Shown here piece after piece: positions 53,718 through 62,344 of a DNA stretch of 64,000 nucleotides. The notes beneath the pieces were generated by a model. It saw nothing but the letters and a program-made list of their open reading frames with translations. It was not told where the DNA came from and did not search any database. Source of the DNA: Cytobacillus stercorigallinarum (GTDB lineage Bacteria; Bacillota; Bacilli; Bacillales; Cytobacillaceae); contig NZ_JACSQT010000001.1 in the NCBI RefSeq assembly GCF_014836495.1, forward strand, positions 744,001-808,000. The letters run 5' to 3'. How positions within the stretch are numbered: the stretch's first letter is position 1; each line of letters starts with the position of its first letter. The translations under genes were made by a program, and so were the position numbers.

Positions 53718-54692
53718 ATGTTTCCAAAGAGATTACAACCAGGGGATGAAATAAGAATCATTGCCCCTTCAAGAAGCATGGCAGTTATTAAGGGCGAACA
53801 AAGAAGACTAGCAGAAGAACGGTTAACTAATTTAGGATTTGTTGTTACTTATGGTAAATATGTTCTCGAACATGATGCTTTTTTTAGTACTAGTATTGAG
53901 CAAAGAGTGGCAGATATTCATGATGCTTTCAGTGACCCGAATGTCAAAGCCATTATAGCAGGGATAGGCGGCTATAATGCCAATCAATTATTAAAAGCCA
54001 TTGATTATTCATTAATTAAAAACAATCCAAAAGTTTTTTGTGGGTATAGTGATATAACAGCATTGCTAGCTGCCATCCATCATCAAACGGGCTTAATTAC
54101 ATACTCCGGCCCTTTCTTTGCTGATTTTGGTATAAAATATGGGTATGAATATACACTTAATAGTTTCCTTCAAGCAGTGACGACTGATGGATTGTATGAA
54201 ATTGAGCCTTCAGATAAATGGAGTGACGATCCATGGCATCTGGAGCAAGAGGAAAAGCATTATATTGCATCCGAAGGCTACCTCGTTCTTCAAGAAGGAG
54301 AGGCAAGTGGAAAATTAATTGGTGGAAATTTATCAACTTTAACGTTATTACAAGGGACGGAATATATGCCCTCATTGAAAGATGCGATTGTTTTTATAGA
54401 GGATAATGATGAATCACATCCTTTCCTTTTTGAACGGGGGTTGCAATCTTTGCTACAACAAAAAAATGCGAATGAGATAAAAGCGATCCTTATCGGGAGA
54501 TTTCAAAAAGAATCACAGGTTACAGATTATTTCTTAAGGAAGATGATTGAATCGAAAAAGGAAATCAGTAGTATTCCAATTATTGCAAATATTGACTTTG
54601 GCCATACCAATCAAGCAGCGACGATTCCATTTGGGTCGTATGCTACCATCAAAGCAGAAAAAGAAAATGTAGAGATTTTTGTCGGTGAATAG
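53718..54692 (+). CDS. S66 family peptidase (LD-carboxypeptidase / MccF-like)
   Basis: 324-residue cytosolic serine peptidase. The nucleophile is in FCGYSDITAL, the Glu in FIEDNDES and the His in IDFGHTNQA, completing the Ser-Glu-His triad of S66. N-terminal GDEIRIIAPSRS and GIGGYNANQLL are conserved. The family contains LdcA peptidoglycan recycling enzymes and MccF, which gives immunity to microcin C-like peptides; the long insertion and SDKWSDDPW block look closer to MccF. ATG at 53718. Ends in a perfect hairpin terminator. Confidence 0.85.
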   Translation: MFPKRLQPGDEIRIIAPSRSMAVIKGEQRRLAEERLTNLGFVVTYGKYVLEHDAFFSTSIEQRVADIHDAFSDPNVKAIIAGIGGYNANQLLKAIDYSLIKNNPKVFCGYSDITALLAAIHHQTGLITYSGPFFADFGIKYGYEYTLNSFLQAVTTDGLYEIEPSDKWSDDPWHLEQEEKHYIASEGYLVLQEGEASGKLIGGNLSTLTLLQGTEYMPSLKDAIVFIEDNDESHPFLFERGLQSLLQQKNANEIKAILIGRFQKESQVTDYFLRKMIESKKEISSIPIIANIDFGHTNQAATIPFGSYATIKAEKENVEIFVGE

Positions 54693-54701
54693 GTAAGGGG
54701 A

Positions 54702-54738
54702 CAGTGTACACATGAAATGGGTACACTGTTTTTTTATT
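54702..54738 (+). terminator. Intrinsic terminator after the S66 peptidase gene
   Basis: ACAGTGTAC pairs with GTACACTGT, then seven T residues. Confidence 0.85.
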
Positions 54739-54949
54739 AGTTAAGTGATTAGTACCCTACACAAAAGCAAGCTGACTTCACACTTCGACTGAAACCTGTT
54801 ACGCATTTAATAAGATCTTCATCAAATTTTATATTCAGCTCATCCCATAGATAATTAAAAATATCTTTTCAATCTTTAAGAAAGTTTTACATTTCTCATA
54901 CATACAATTGAAATAAAAACATAAATAAAGCTGATTTGTATGAGCAAAT
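54739..54949. other. Gene-free spacer before the repeat array
   Basis: AT-rich sequence between the S66 terminator and the first 51-bp unit. No gene, terminator or promoter was recognised. Confidence 0.4.
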
Positions 54950-55459
54950 GAGAAATACCCACATATGTGAGGAGAAAGCTCATGACTTGTGTGGGCAACC
55001 GAGAAATACCCACATTAGTGAGAAGAAAGCTCATGACTTGTGTGCGCAAATGAGAAATACCCACATTAGTGAGAAGAAAGCTCTGGACCTGTGTGGGCAA
55101 TCGAGAAATACCCACATATGTGAGAAGGAAACTCATGACTAGTGTGAGCAACCGAGAAATACCCACATTAGTAAGAAGAAAACTCATGACTAGTGTGGGC
55201 AACCGAGAAATACCCACATTAGTAAGAAGAAAACTCATGACTAGTGTGGGCAACCGAGAAATACCCACATTAGTGAGGAGAAAGCTCATGACTAGTGTGA
55301 GCAAATGAGAAATACCCACATATGTGAGAAGAAAACTCATGACTAGTGTGAGCAACCGAGAAATGCCCACATATGTGAGGAGAAAACTCATGACTTGTGT
55401 GTGGAACCGAGAAATACCCACATATCTGAAAAGGAAACTCATGACTTGTGTAGGCAAAT
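54950..55459. repeat. 51-bp tandem repeat array, about ten copies
   Basis: Units begin with GAGAAATACCCACAT at 54950, 55001, 55052, 55103, 55154, 55205, 55256, 55307, 55358 and 55409, a constant 51-bp period; a truncated unit follows. Each unit contains CCCACA ... TGTGGG (or TGTGAG/TGTGCG), arms of a hairpin about 38 bases across. Copies differ at a few sites (TATGTGAGG/TTAGTGAGA, CTTG/CTAG). Because 51 is divisible by three, several false reading frames stay open. Confidence 0.92.
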
Positions 55460-55575
55460 ACCCGCTCCAAAAAAATAATCATACTTCATTGCTCGTTTAC
55501 CTCACATGTTACTCGTAGGTTTTAGCGGGTTTTCTTTATGCACGTTTGAATGCTCGATTAGTAAGGGGGATGGGG

Positions 55576-56946
55576 ATGGACCGCACATATTTAATCAAAC
55601 CTGTAATAGATGCAGAGTATCCAATGATTGATTATGGCAAGGGTGTATATTTGTACGATAGTGAGGGGAAAGAATATCTCGATGCTTCATCAGGAGCGAT
55701 TACGGCAAATATTGGTCATGGTGTCCAGGAAATCATTGATGCAATGACCGAACAGGCTAAACGAGTATCTTTTGTATATCGCTCACAGTTCACAAGTGAG
55801 CCAGCTGAAAAGTTGGCCAAGAAAATAGCAAGTTTATCCTTCCCTGAGTTGAATTGGTGTTTCTTTGTCAATAGCGGGTCAGAAGCAACAGAAACAGCCA
55901 TGAAAATTAGTATTCAATATTGGCAAGAAAAAGGTGTGATGACGAAAACGAAGGTTTTATCTAGATGGATGAGTTATCACGGAATCACGTTAGGCGCGCT
56001 TTCTATGTCAGGACATACTGGGAGAAGAGCTCGGTTTATTCCCCTACTAGAAGATTTTCCAGTAATCCAACCTCCTTATTGTTATAGGTGTCCATACAAT
56101 AAAGAAGCACCTGAGTGTGGTTACCTTTGTGCAAATGAGTTAGATAATATCATTAGAAGAATGGGGAGTGAGCATATTGCTGCTTTTATAGCGGAGCCGA
56201 TTATTGGAGCCTCTGGGGCAGCTATCACTCCACCGAAAGATTATTACAAGATTATTAAAGAGATTTGTGAGCGCCATCAAATCTTATTTATTGCGGATGA
56301 AGTGATGACTGGATTTGGACGCACAGGCACAATGTTAGCTTGTGAGCAGTGGGGTGTTGAACCAGATATCGTTACATTAGGTAAAGGGATGGGAGCGGGA
56401 TACACGCCGATTGCCGCTACTTTAGTCGGTGACCATGTGATGGAACCGATTGTCTCAGGTTCTAAGACAATTATGGGCGGGCATACTTTGAGTGCTAACC
56501 CTCAAGCCTGTGCCGTTTCACTCGCTGTCATAGAATATTTGGAAAAGAATAAGATTATACCTGAAGTGAAGAAAAAAGGTGAATATTTAAAAGCAAAGTT
56601 GTTACAGCTACAAAAAAGTTTTTCATTTATAGGGGATATAAGAGGCAGGGGTTTAATGCTAGGGATAGAATTTGTCCAGAACTTTGTAGAGAAGACGCCC
56701 TTCCCAAGAACAATGAAAGTCACAGAAAGTATGATTAGTATTGCTCAACAGCATGGCTTACTTGTTTATCCGGCTGGTGCAGGTTCAGACGGTGTGAACG
56801 GGGATGCAGTTATGATTGCTCCCCCTTTGACTATTACTTATAAAGAAATGGATGACTTAATTCAGCGCTTTAAAGAAACTTTACAGCAATTTACGAACTT
56901 TTATTTAAACGAAGTCGACTTAAAGTTAGAAGGTGATAAAGAGTGA
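55576..56946 (+). CDS. yodT: Class III aminotransferase YodT
   Basis: 456-residue PLP aminotransferase of the acetylornithine/omega-amino type. The PLP lysine is in TLGKGMGAGYTP; IADEVMTGFGRTG binds the cofactor. First gene of the yodT-S-R-Q run of the kam locus, so it probably transaminates a beta-lysine-derived compound. ATG 55576 is used (AAGGGGG six bases upstream). A CATACTTC element at 55479-55486 resembles sigma-E/K -10 sequences, in line with mother-cell expression of this locus in Bacillus; the -35 is poor. The stop overlaps the next gene by four bases. Confidence 0.88.
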   Translation: MDRTYLIKPVIDAEYPMIDYGKGVYLYDSEGKEYLDASSGAITANIGHGVQEIIDAMTEQAKRVSFVYRSQFTSEPAEKLAKKIASLSFPELNWCFFVNSGSEATETAMKISIQYWQEKGVMTKTKVLSRWMSYHGITLGALSMSGHTGRRARFIPLLEDFPVIQPPYCYRCPYNKEAPECGYLCANELDNIIRRMGSEHIAAFIAEPIIGASGAAITPPKDYYKIIKEICERHQILFIADEVMTGFGRTGTMLACEQWGVEPDIVTLGKGMGAGYTPIAATLVGDHVMEPIVSGSKTIMGGHTLSANPQACAVSLAVIEYLEKNKIIPEVKKKGEYLKAKLLQLQKSFSFIGDIRGRGLMLGIEFVQNFVEKTPFPRTMKVTESMISIAQQHGLLVYPAGAGSDGVNGDAVMIAPPLTITYKEMDDLIQRFKETLQQFTNFYLNEVDLKLEGDKE

Positions 56947-57635
56947 CACAGGTACTCAATAAAGTTTCATCCATTGAAGAGGTCAATCATTTATTTTTTG
57001 ACGGTATGACATTAATGTATGGTGGTTTTGGTGGAGTAGGATCACCGCCGACACTAATTGAAGCGATTAAGAAAAAAGGGGTCTCACAGTTAAAGCTTAT
57101 TGGTAACGATACTGGGTTTCCTCATATTGGTATTGGGAAAATCGTAAGCCTTGGCCGTGTGTCTCATATCATTACTTCTCATATCGGCTCAAATCCGATT
57201 GCCGGTGAATTAATGACTGATGGGAAGATGGTGGTTGAGTTTTCTCCACAGGGGATACTGGCCGAGCGTATTAGAGCTGGCGGTATGGGGTTGCCAGGAA
57301 TTTTATCAAATATTGCAACCGATAATGATATCGTACAAAAGGGCAAGAGTTTTTGTGAAATCGGTGAAAAGCGCTATATGGTTGAAACAGCGTTAACAGC
57401 GGATATTAGTATCGTTTATGCTAAGAAAGCAGATACATTTGGTAATCTTATTTTTGATAAAAGTGCAAGAAATACGAATCCACTTTGTGCAATGGCAGGA
57501 GACATTACCATTGCTGAAGTAGAAGAAATTGTTCCAGTTGGGAATTTACAGGCAGAGGAAATCATTACGCCAGGTGTTTTTGTTGATTATATCATCCAAT
57601 CTGAGGGGGTGGACTGGAAATGGGCATGGCAATAG
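56943..57635 (+). CDS. yodS: CoA-transferase subunit A (YodS)
   Basis: 230-residue alpha subunit of a SCOT-type 3-oxoacid CoA-transferase. MYGGFGGVGSPPTLIEAI near the N-terminus holds the CoA-binding glycine loop; GGMGLPGI and NTNPLCAMAGDITIAE are typical. GTG at 56943 overlaps the yodT stop. It needs the B subunit encoded next. The acceptor acid is unknown; by context a keto or amino acid derived from beta-lysine is likely. Confidence 0.9.
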   Translation: MTQVLNKVSSIEEVNHLFFDGMTLMYGGFGGVGSPPTLIEAIKKKGVSQLKLIGNDTGFPHIGIGKIVSLGRVSHIITSHIGSNPIAGELMTDGKMVVEFSPQGILAERIRAGGMGLPGILSNIATDNDIVQKGKSFCEIGEKRYMVETALTADISIVYAKKADTFGNLIFDKSARNTNPLCAMAGDITIAEVEEIVPVGNLQAEEIITPGVFVDYIIQSEGVDWKWAWQ

Positions 57636-58282
57636 ACATGCGAAATCGTATGGCCAAAAGAGCAGCAGCGGAAATCAAATCTGGCATGGTGGTGAATCTC
57701 GGTATAGGGATCCCCTCATTAGTACCTAATCATCTCCCCCGGGATTTTCCGGTCATGTTTCATGCCGAGAATGGCATTATTGGGATGGGGCAGAGTCCAA
57801 TCCATGGTGAAGAAGATGAAAACTTATGCAATGCCGGCGGATTTCCTGTTTCTTTAGTTGCAGGCGGTTCTTATTGTGATAGCTCAGTTGCTTTTGGCAT
57901 GATTCGTAGGGGGAAGGTGGATTTAACCATTTTAGGTTCATTACAGGTGAGTGAAACCGGTGATTTAGCTAATTGGATTGTCCCGGGTAAAAAGGTACCA
58001 GGGATGGGTGGTGCGATGGAGCTTGCCCAAAAAGCGAAAAAAGTGATTGTTGTTATGAATCAAACGGATAAACACGGTCAAGCGAAAATTGTGCAAAAAT
58101 GTAGTCTTCCTTTAACTTCAACCGGTTGTGTCAAAATGATTATTACGGATATGGCAGTTTTTGCGATTGAGAAAAATCGTGGATTAGTTCTTCATGAGGT
58201 CTTTAAACCTCATACTATCGATGAAGTATTACAACATACTGCTGCCACCGTGTCCTTCCATGACAAGATTATTTTCTCTTAG
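57620..58282 (+). CDS. yodR: CoA-transferase subunit B (YodR)
   Basis: 220-residue beta subunit carrying the catalytic Glu in the ENG motif (FHAENGIIGMG). GMVVNLGIGIPSLV and PGMGGAMELA are the other signatures. ATG 57620 lies within the end of yodS (16-base overlap) and is preceded by GGGGGTGG, so the two subunits are translated together in equal amounts. Confidence 0.92.
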   Translation: MGMAIDMRNRMAKRAAAEIKSGMVVNLGIGIPSLVPNHLPRDFPVMFHAENGIIGMGQSPIHGEEDENLCNAGGFPVSLVAGGSYCDSSVAFGMIRRGKVDLTILGSLQVSETGDLANWIVPGKKVPGMGGAMELAQKAKKVIVVMNQTDKHGQAKIVQKCSLPLTSTGCVKMIITDMAVFAIEKNRGLVLHEVFKPHTIDEVLQHTAATVSFHDKIIFS

Positions 58283-58389
58283 GCAAAGGAAAATACTTAG
58301 CGTTAGCGAATAACTGAGAAGAAAACACTTTTTTTCTTATATGAATCATTTTTCACCATCGACGAAATCTTTAAAGGAGTGGGGCTTCG

Positions 58390-59658
58390 ATGAATGAAGA
58401 TTTAAAGCTCAAAGACTGGTTAAATGAAAATCGAGCGAGAGGCACACGTTTTTTACAAAGGCTTGTTCAAGAAAAGAGTACGCGCGGACACGAGAGTAGT
58501 GCCCAAGCGATTATTATAGAAAAATGTCGTAAATTAGGGCTTGCCCTCGATATCTGGGAAATTGGCGATGAGGAGCTGCTTAGACATCCTGCCTATTGTT
58601 CTGATAGAAAGGATTATAGTGGTAATCCGAATGTAGTAGCTGTTCTAAACGGGGCAGGGGGCGGGAAATCAATCATTTTAAATGGTCATATTGATGTTGT
58701 ACCAGAAGGGGATTTAAATGACTGGACGGATGATCCGTTTAGTGGTCGTATCAAAGAAGGTAAAATGTATGGTAGAGGCACAACCGATATGAAAGGTGGA
58801 ACAGCCGCATTATTACTTGCTTTAGAAGCGATTATTGCTTCGAATATTAAACTGAAAGGTGATGTCATCTTTCAAAGTGTGATAGAAGAAGAAAGTGGGG
58901 GAGCAGGAACATTAGCAGCTGTTTTAAGAGGTTACCAAGCGGACGGTGCGATAATCCCTGAGCCTACAAATATGAAAGTTTTTCCTAAGCAACAAGGTTC
59001 GATGTGGTTTCGTGTATCTGTGAAAGGGAAATCAGCACATGGGGGCACTAGATATGAAGGAGTCAATGCCATTGAAAAAGCGATGTTAATCATTGAAGGA
59101 CTTCAACAGCTTGAGAGAGTGAGAAATGCGAGAATCGATGATCCTTTATATAAAAATATCCCCATTCCTGTTCCTGTGAATATTGGCAAAATCAAGAGTG
59201 GTGAATGGCCATCCTCTGTGCCTGATAAAGCTATAATTGAAGGCAGAATCGGTGTAGCTCCACATGAGAGAATGATAGATGTAGAGAAAGAATTAGAAGC
59301 TGCCATTGATGAGGTGTGTGAAAAAGATGGATGGCTATCTGAAAATTCACCGAGTATTCAATGGTTTGGAGGCAGATGGCAACCGGGAAATCTAGAAAGT
59401 GATCATCCTTTAATCACCACTGTCAGTAAAGCTTTTGAAAGGGTTACAAATAAAGAAGCAACAATTGAGGCATCCCCGTGGGGAACGGACGGAGGCATCT
59501 TATCAAACGTTGGTCATACACCTGTTGTTGTTATTGGTCCAGGTGTGACTGCTTCTGCTCATGATGCGAATGAATATATTTTTTTAGATGATGTATTTGA
59601 GGCTGCTGAGGTCATTGCGCTCTCTATTATTTCATGGTGTGGTATTGTTAAAGAGTAA
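58390..59658 (+). CDS. yodQ: M20 family deacylase YodQ
   Basis: 422-residue zinc-dependent M20 peptidase of the ArgE/DapE group. Metal and catalytic residues are in NGHIDVVPEGD, GTTDMKGGTAAL and IEEESGGAGT, with a His in the C-terminal part (VTASAHDANEY). It should hydrolyse an N-acyl amino acid, possibly acetyl-beta-lysine or a product of it. ATG 58390 with AAAGGAGTGGGG. There are 107 bases between yodR and this gene with no terminator visible. Confidence 0.88.
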   Translation: MNEDLKLKDWLNENRARGTRFLQRLVQEKSTRGHESSAQAIIIEKCRKLGLALDIWEIGDEELLRHPAYCSDRKDYSGNPNVVAVLNGAGGGKSIILNGHIDVVPEGDLNDWTDDPFSGRIKEGKMYGRGTTDMKGGTAALLLALEAIIASNIKLKGDVIFQSVIEEESGGAGTLAAVLRGYQADGAIIPEPTNMKVFPKQQGSMWFRVSVKGKSAHGGTRYEGVNAIEKAMLIIEGLQQLERVRNARIDDPLYKNIPIPVPVNIGKIKSGEWPSSVPDKAIIEGRIGVAPHERMIDVEKELEAAIDEVCEKDGWLSENSPSIQWFGGRWQPGNLESDHPLITTVSKAFERVTNKEATIEASPWGTDGGILSNVGHTPVVVIGPGVTASAHDANEYIFLDDVFEAAEVIALSIISWCGIVKE

Positions 59659-59681
59659 ATAGATAGTTGCATAGGGTAGAT

Positions 59682-59824
59682 GTTGGTGGTGTGATAATCA
59701 ATGATTTCCCAACATTTAGAGTCGATCATATGCCATATGTAGGCGTAAAGGAAGTGGAACAGGTAGAGAAGGCATAAAATATGCGGTAGAAGAAATGAAA
59801 CTAGTGAGCTTTCGCTTAGAGTAA
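59682..59824 (+). pseudogene. Remnant of an aldehyde dehydrogenase C-terminus
   Basis: Translation of 59682-59776 gives [14 protein letters not shown] followed by GVKE, the well-known C-terminal ALDH block ([20 protein letters not shown]). The frame then runs into TAA at 59775. In the other frame from 59756 the same block continues as [16 protein letters not shown]. One base is missing at the junction, and nothing resembling the rest of an ALDH is upstream. It is therefore a deleted, frameshifted relic, not a gene. Confidence 0.8.
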
Positions 59825-59853
59825 GGAACTATTTAAAAGAGTGATAGTATATG

Positions 59854-59879
59854 AAGGCTCGGCGAAAGCCGGGCTTTTT
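59854..59879 (+). terminator. Intrinsic terminator before yodP
   Basis: GCTCGGC-GAAA-GCCGGGC with one wobble and five T residues. It separates yodQ and the ALDH relic from yodP. Confidence 0.8.
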
Positions 59880-59898
59880 CTACAATGGAGGGAGAAAA

Positions 59899-60759
59899 AT
59901 GGCTGAAATCATACAAGAAAAACTGTGTACAAATCATTATGTGATTGATGTTGTAAAGGATTTCTATAATAAACGGATTAGGGTTGATGATTATCGTGGT
60001 GATATGTCCGCAATCATTAATAAATTAACGGAAATTTATGATAATAATGAGATAGAAAAGGTAATAATTAAAGCAAGAAAAGAGGATTTTAATACGCTGA
60101 TACAGAATGGTTTTCTATGTGAGGCGACTATTAATCGCTATTTTCTTGGGTCTGACTTATTCTTTTTCTGTAAATATTATCAAACAGAAAGAAGAAGAAG
60201 CGATGACTGGTTAAAAGAAGATGAGATTGTTGAAAATGTTTGTAAATTGTCAAAGGAGTTTCAAATAAATATCCCACCCGCAGACTATCGATTAAGAAGA
60301 ATGACAGAAAATGATGCCAAAGGGTTGGCTACACTTTATCGGGCTATATTTGAAGTATATCCAACGCCTCTTCATGACCCCGAGTATATTAAGAAAACAA
60401 TGAAAGATGGCACGATTTATTTTGGTTATGTTTATGCAGATAAAATTGTAAGCGCTGCTTCAGCAGAAGTAAATAATGATTATAAAAACGCAGAGCTAAC
60501 GGATTGTGCCACTCTAGTGGAACATCGTAAGCATGGATTAATGAAAGTGTTATTGCAGAGATTAGAGAAGGAACTTGCGAATGAGGGGATCTTTTGTGCT
60601 TATTCGATTGCGCGTTCTTTATCTTTTGGCATGAATGCAGCTTTGCACCAATTAGGCTACGTCTATCGTGGAAGGTTAGGAAAGAATTGTTATATTTTTA
60701 ATAAACTCGAGGATATGAATGTTTGGGTAAAAGATTTATCAACAACGATATTAAAATAA
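59899..60759 (+). CDS. yodP: Beta-lysine N6-acetyltransferase (AblB/YodP)
   Basis: 286-residue GNAT-family enzyme. The C-terminal GNAT domain spans about residues 135-270 (RLRRMTENDAKGLATLYRAIF, CATLVEHRKHGLMKVLL, FGMNAALHQLGYVYRGRLG). Homologues named AblB acetylate the epsilon-amino group of beta-lysine to give the osmolyte N-epsilon-acetyl-beta-lysine. The start is ATG 59899 with GGAGGGAG; the longer frame from 59851 would begin inside the terminator stem and is rejected. Partner enzyme KamA is encoded 1.8 kb downstream. Confidence 0.88.
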   Translation: MAEIIQEKLCTNHYVIDVVKDFYNKRIRVDDYRGDMSAIINKLTEIYDNNEIEKVIIKARKEDFNTLIQNGFLCEATINRYFLGSDLFFFCKYYQTERRRSDDWLKEDEIVENVCKLSKEFQINIPPADYRLRRMTENDAKGLATLYRAIFEVYPTPLHDPEYIKKTMKDGTIYFGYVYADKIVSAASAEVNNDYKNAELTDCATLVEHRKHGLMKVLLQRLEKELANEGIFCAYSIARSLSFGMNAALHQLGYVYRGRLGKNCYIFNKLEDMNVWVKDLSTTILK

Positions 60760-60761
60760 TT

Positions 60762-60798
60762 TGCCCAAAAATTGGCAGTGTATGACAAATTTTCGGCA
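60762..60798. promoter_or_regulatory. Two tandem 16-bp palindromic sites upstream of kamR
   Basis: Site 1, TGCCCAAAAATTGGCA (60762-60777), is palindromic but for one pair. Site 2, TGACAAATTTTCGGCA (60783-60798), keeps one good half. They are exactly 21 bp apart (two helical turns) and match the palindrome in front of kamA in 13 and 12 of 16 positions. They are candidate KamR-binding sites, possibly for autoregulation. Confidence 0.55.
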
Positions 60799-60834
60799 CC
60801 TCATCTGTATTTATGGCATAGAGGGGGAATGAGA

Positions 60835-62259
60835 TTGACAAGCGAGCACGGTATTTCAAAAGAGGTCCTATCAGCAATTTTAAATAGCATAGATGAAGGG
60901 ATTCATGTTGTTGATCAACATGGTTGTACAATTTACTACAATGAGATAGCTGCCAAACATGATGGTTTGAAAATAGAAGAAGTGTTAGGAAGACCACTTT
61001 TAGACGTTTTTCCCTCGTTAAACAAAAATACGAGCACATTGTTTAATGTGATGCACACTCAGCAACCAATGATTAATGAACAGCAAAGTTATGTGAACTT
61101 ATATGGAAAACAAATTGAAACCGTCAATACTACTTTACCAATTGAACTTGATGGAAAAGTTGCTGGTGCGGTTGAAATTGCGAAAGATTATTCGCGAATT
61201 AAAGAACTGAATGATAGCTTGATTGATTTAAGGTCAAAAGTAAAGAGCAAAAGAAAAAAAGCAACAAGCCATTCACATGCAACCAAATATACCCTTGATA
61301 GCTTATTAACAAAAGATGAGAAAATGATTGCAGTAAAAAACGAAGCAAAAAAACTAGCGCGTTCACAGTCACCGATGCTTGTAATTGGGGAAAGTGGAAG
61401 TGGAAAGGAATTATTTGTTCAAGGCATACATGAGGCATCACTATCGTCTAATGCCCCCTTTATTGCCCAAAACTGTGCGGCGATTCCAGAATCGTTATTA
61501 GAAAGTGTCTTATTCGGGACAACGAAAGGAAGCTATACTGGCGCCACGGACCGACCGGGATTATTTGAGTTGGCTGATGGAGGCACTTTATTTTTAGATG
61601 AAATTCATGCGATGCCTATTGAGCTGCAAGCGAAGCTATTACGTGTGTTAGAAGATGGTCAAGTGAGGCGACTAGGAAGCACAACAAACACATATGTGAA
61701 TTTTCGCGTCATTGCGGCAATGAATATTCACCCTCAAATCGCCCTAGCAGAAGGGAGCATACGAGCTGACTTATTTTATCGTTTAAATGTACTTACGTTT
61801 GAATTATTGCCATTAAGAGAGAGAAAAAAAGACATTGTGTTCTTAACTGATCATTTCATTAAACAATATAACGAGCAATTTTTAAAAAATATTACCGGTC
61901 TAAACCCACAAGTCCAGCGGTTTTTTTTCAAATATAAATGGCCAGGAAATGTCAGGGAATTGAAGCATACAATCGAATATATGATGAATGTATGTAATGG
62001 TCCAACACTGACAGTTCAAGATCTCCCTCTAATGCTCAAACAATATTTACAAGAAGAGAAAGATTCTATTAAACAAACTGATCTTGCCCTGCGTCCAGCG
62101 CTAGCTAAATTGGAGAACCAATTAATAGGGGAAGCCATCAACCAAACAGAGGGAAATATATTAAAAGCAGCTAAATTGCTACAAATCCCAAGGCAAACGC
62201 TTCAATATAAACTACAGAGGCTTGAAGTGGCATCTGTTGAAAACCGCATAGATTTTTAG
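60835..62259 (+). CDS. kamR: Sigma-54-dependent activator KamR
   Basis: 474-residue enhancer-binding protein. It has an N-terminal PAS domain (ILNSIDEGIHVVDQHGCTIYYNEIA, residues 10-115), then an AAA+ domain with Walker A GESGSGKELF, the sigma-54 contact loop GSYTGA (usual GAFTGA), Walker B GGTLFLDEI and an arginine finger region. A Fis-type helix-turn-helix ends the protein (NILKAAKLLQIPRQTLQYKL). The TTG at 60835 lies 7 bases from GAGGGGG; ATG 60829 is too close. Family and context equal KamR of the B. thuringiensis kam locus. It should activate the -24/-12 promoter of kamA. Confidence 0.9.
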   Translation: MTSEHGISKEVLSAILNSIDEGIHVVDQHGCTIYYNEIAAKHDGLKIEEVLGRPLLDVFPSLNKNTSTLFNVMHTQQPMINEQQSYVNLYGKQIETVNTTLPIELDGKVAGAVEIAKDYSRIKELNDSLIDLRSKVKSKRKKATSHSHATKYTLDSLLTKDEKMIAVKNEAKKLARSQSPMLVIGESGSGKELFVQGIHEASLSSNAPFIAQNCAAIPESLLESVLFGTTKGSYTGATDRPGLFELADGGTLFLDEIHAMPIELQAKLLRVLEDGQVRRLGSTTNTYVNFRVIAAMNIHPQIALAEGSIRADLFYRLNVLTFELLPLRERKKDIVFLTDHFIKQYNEQFLKNITGLNPQVQRFFFKYKWPGNVRELKHTIEYMMNVCNGPTLTVQDLPLMLKQYLQEEKDSIKQTDLALRPALAKLENQLIGEAINQTEGNILKAAKLLQIPRQTLQYKLQRLEVASVENRIDF

Positions 62260-62344
62260 AGAGTGCTGATTATCGCATCTAATTTATGGAAAGATAAAGC
62301 TTCTACATAATAAACATATTCTTCTATGATTTCCATTTTATTAG

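Noticed and set aside
54950..55459. CRISPR array
   Set aside because: Units are contiguous 51-bp repeats with no unique spacers, and there are no cas genes in the window.
54876..55518. Several proteins encoded by the repeat array on both strands
   Set aside because: The 51-bp period keeps several frames open at once; the products are simple 17-residue repeats with no start signals.
59851..59898. Longer N-terminus for YodP from 59851
   Set aside because: The first 16 codons lie in a terminator stem and there is no ribosome binding site; ATG 59899 has GGAGGGAG.
60772..60790. Sigma-54 promoter for kamR at TTGGCA
   Set aside because: The GG is present but there is no GC 12 bases downstream (CA instead).
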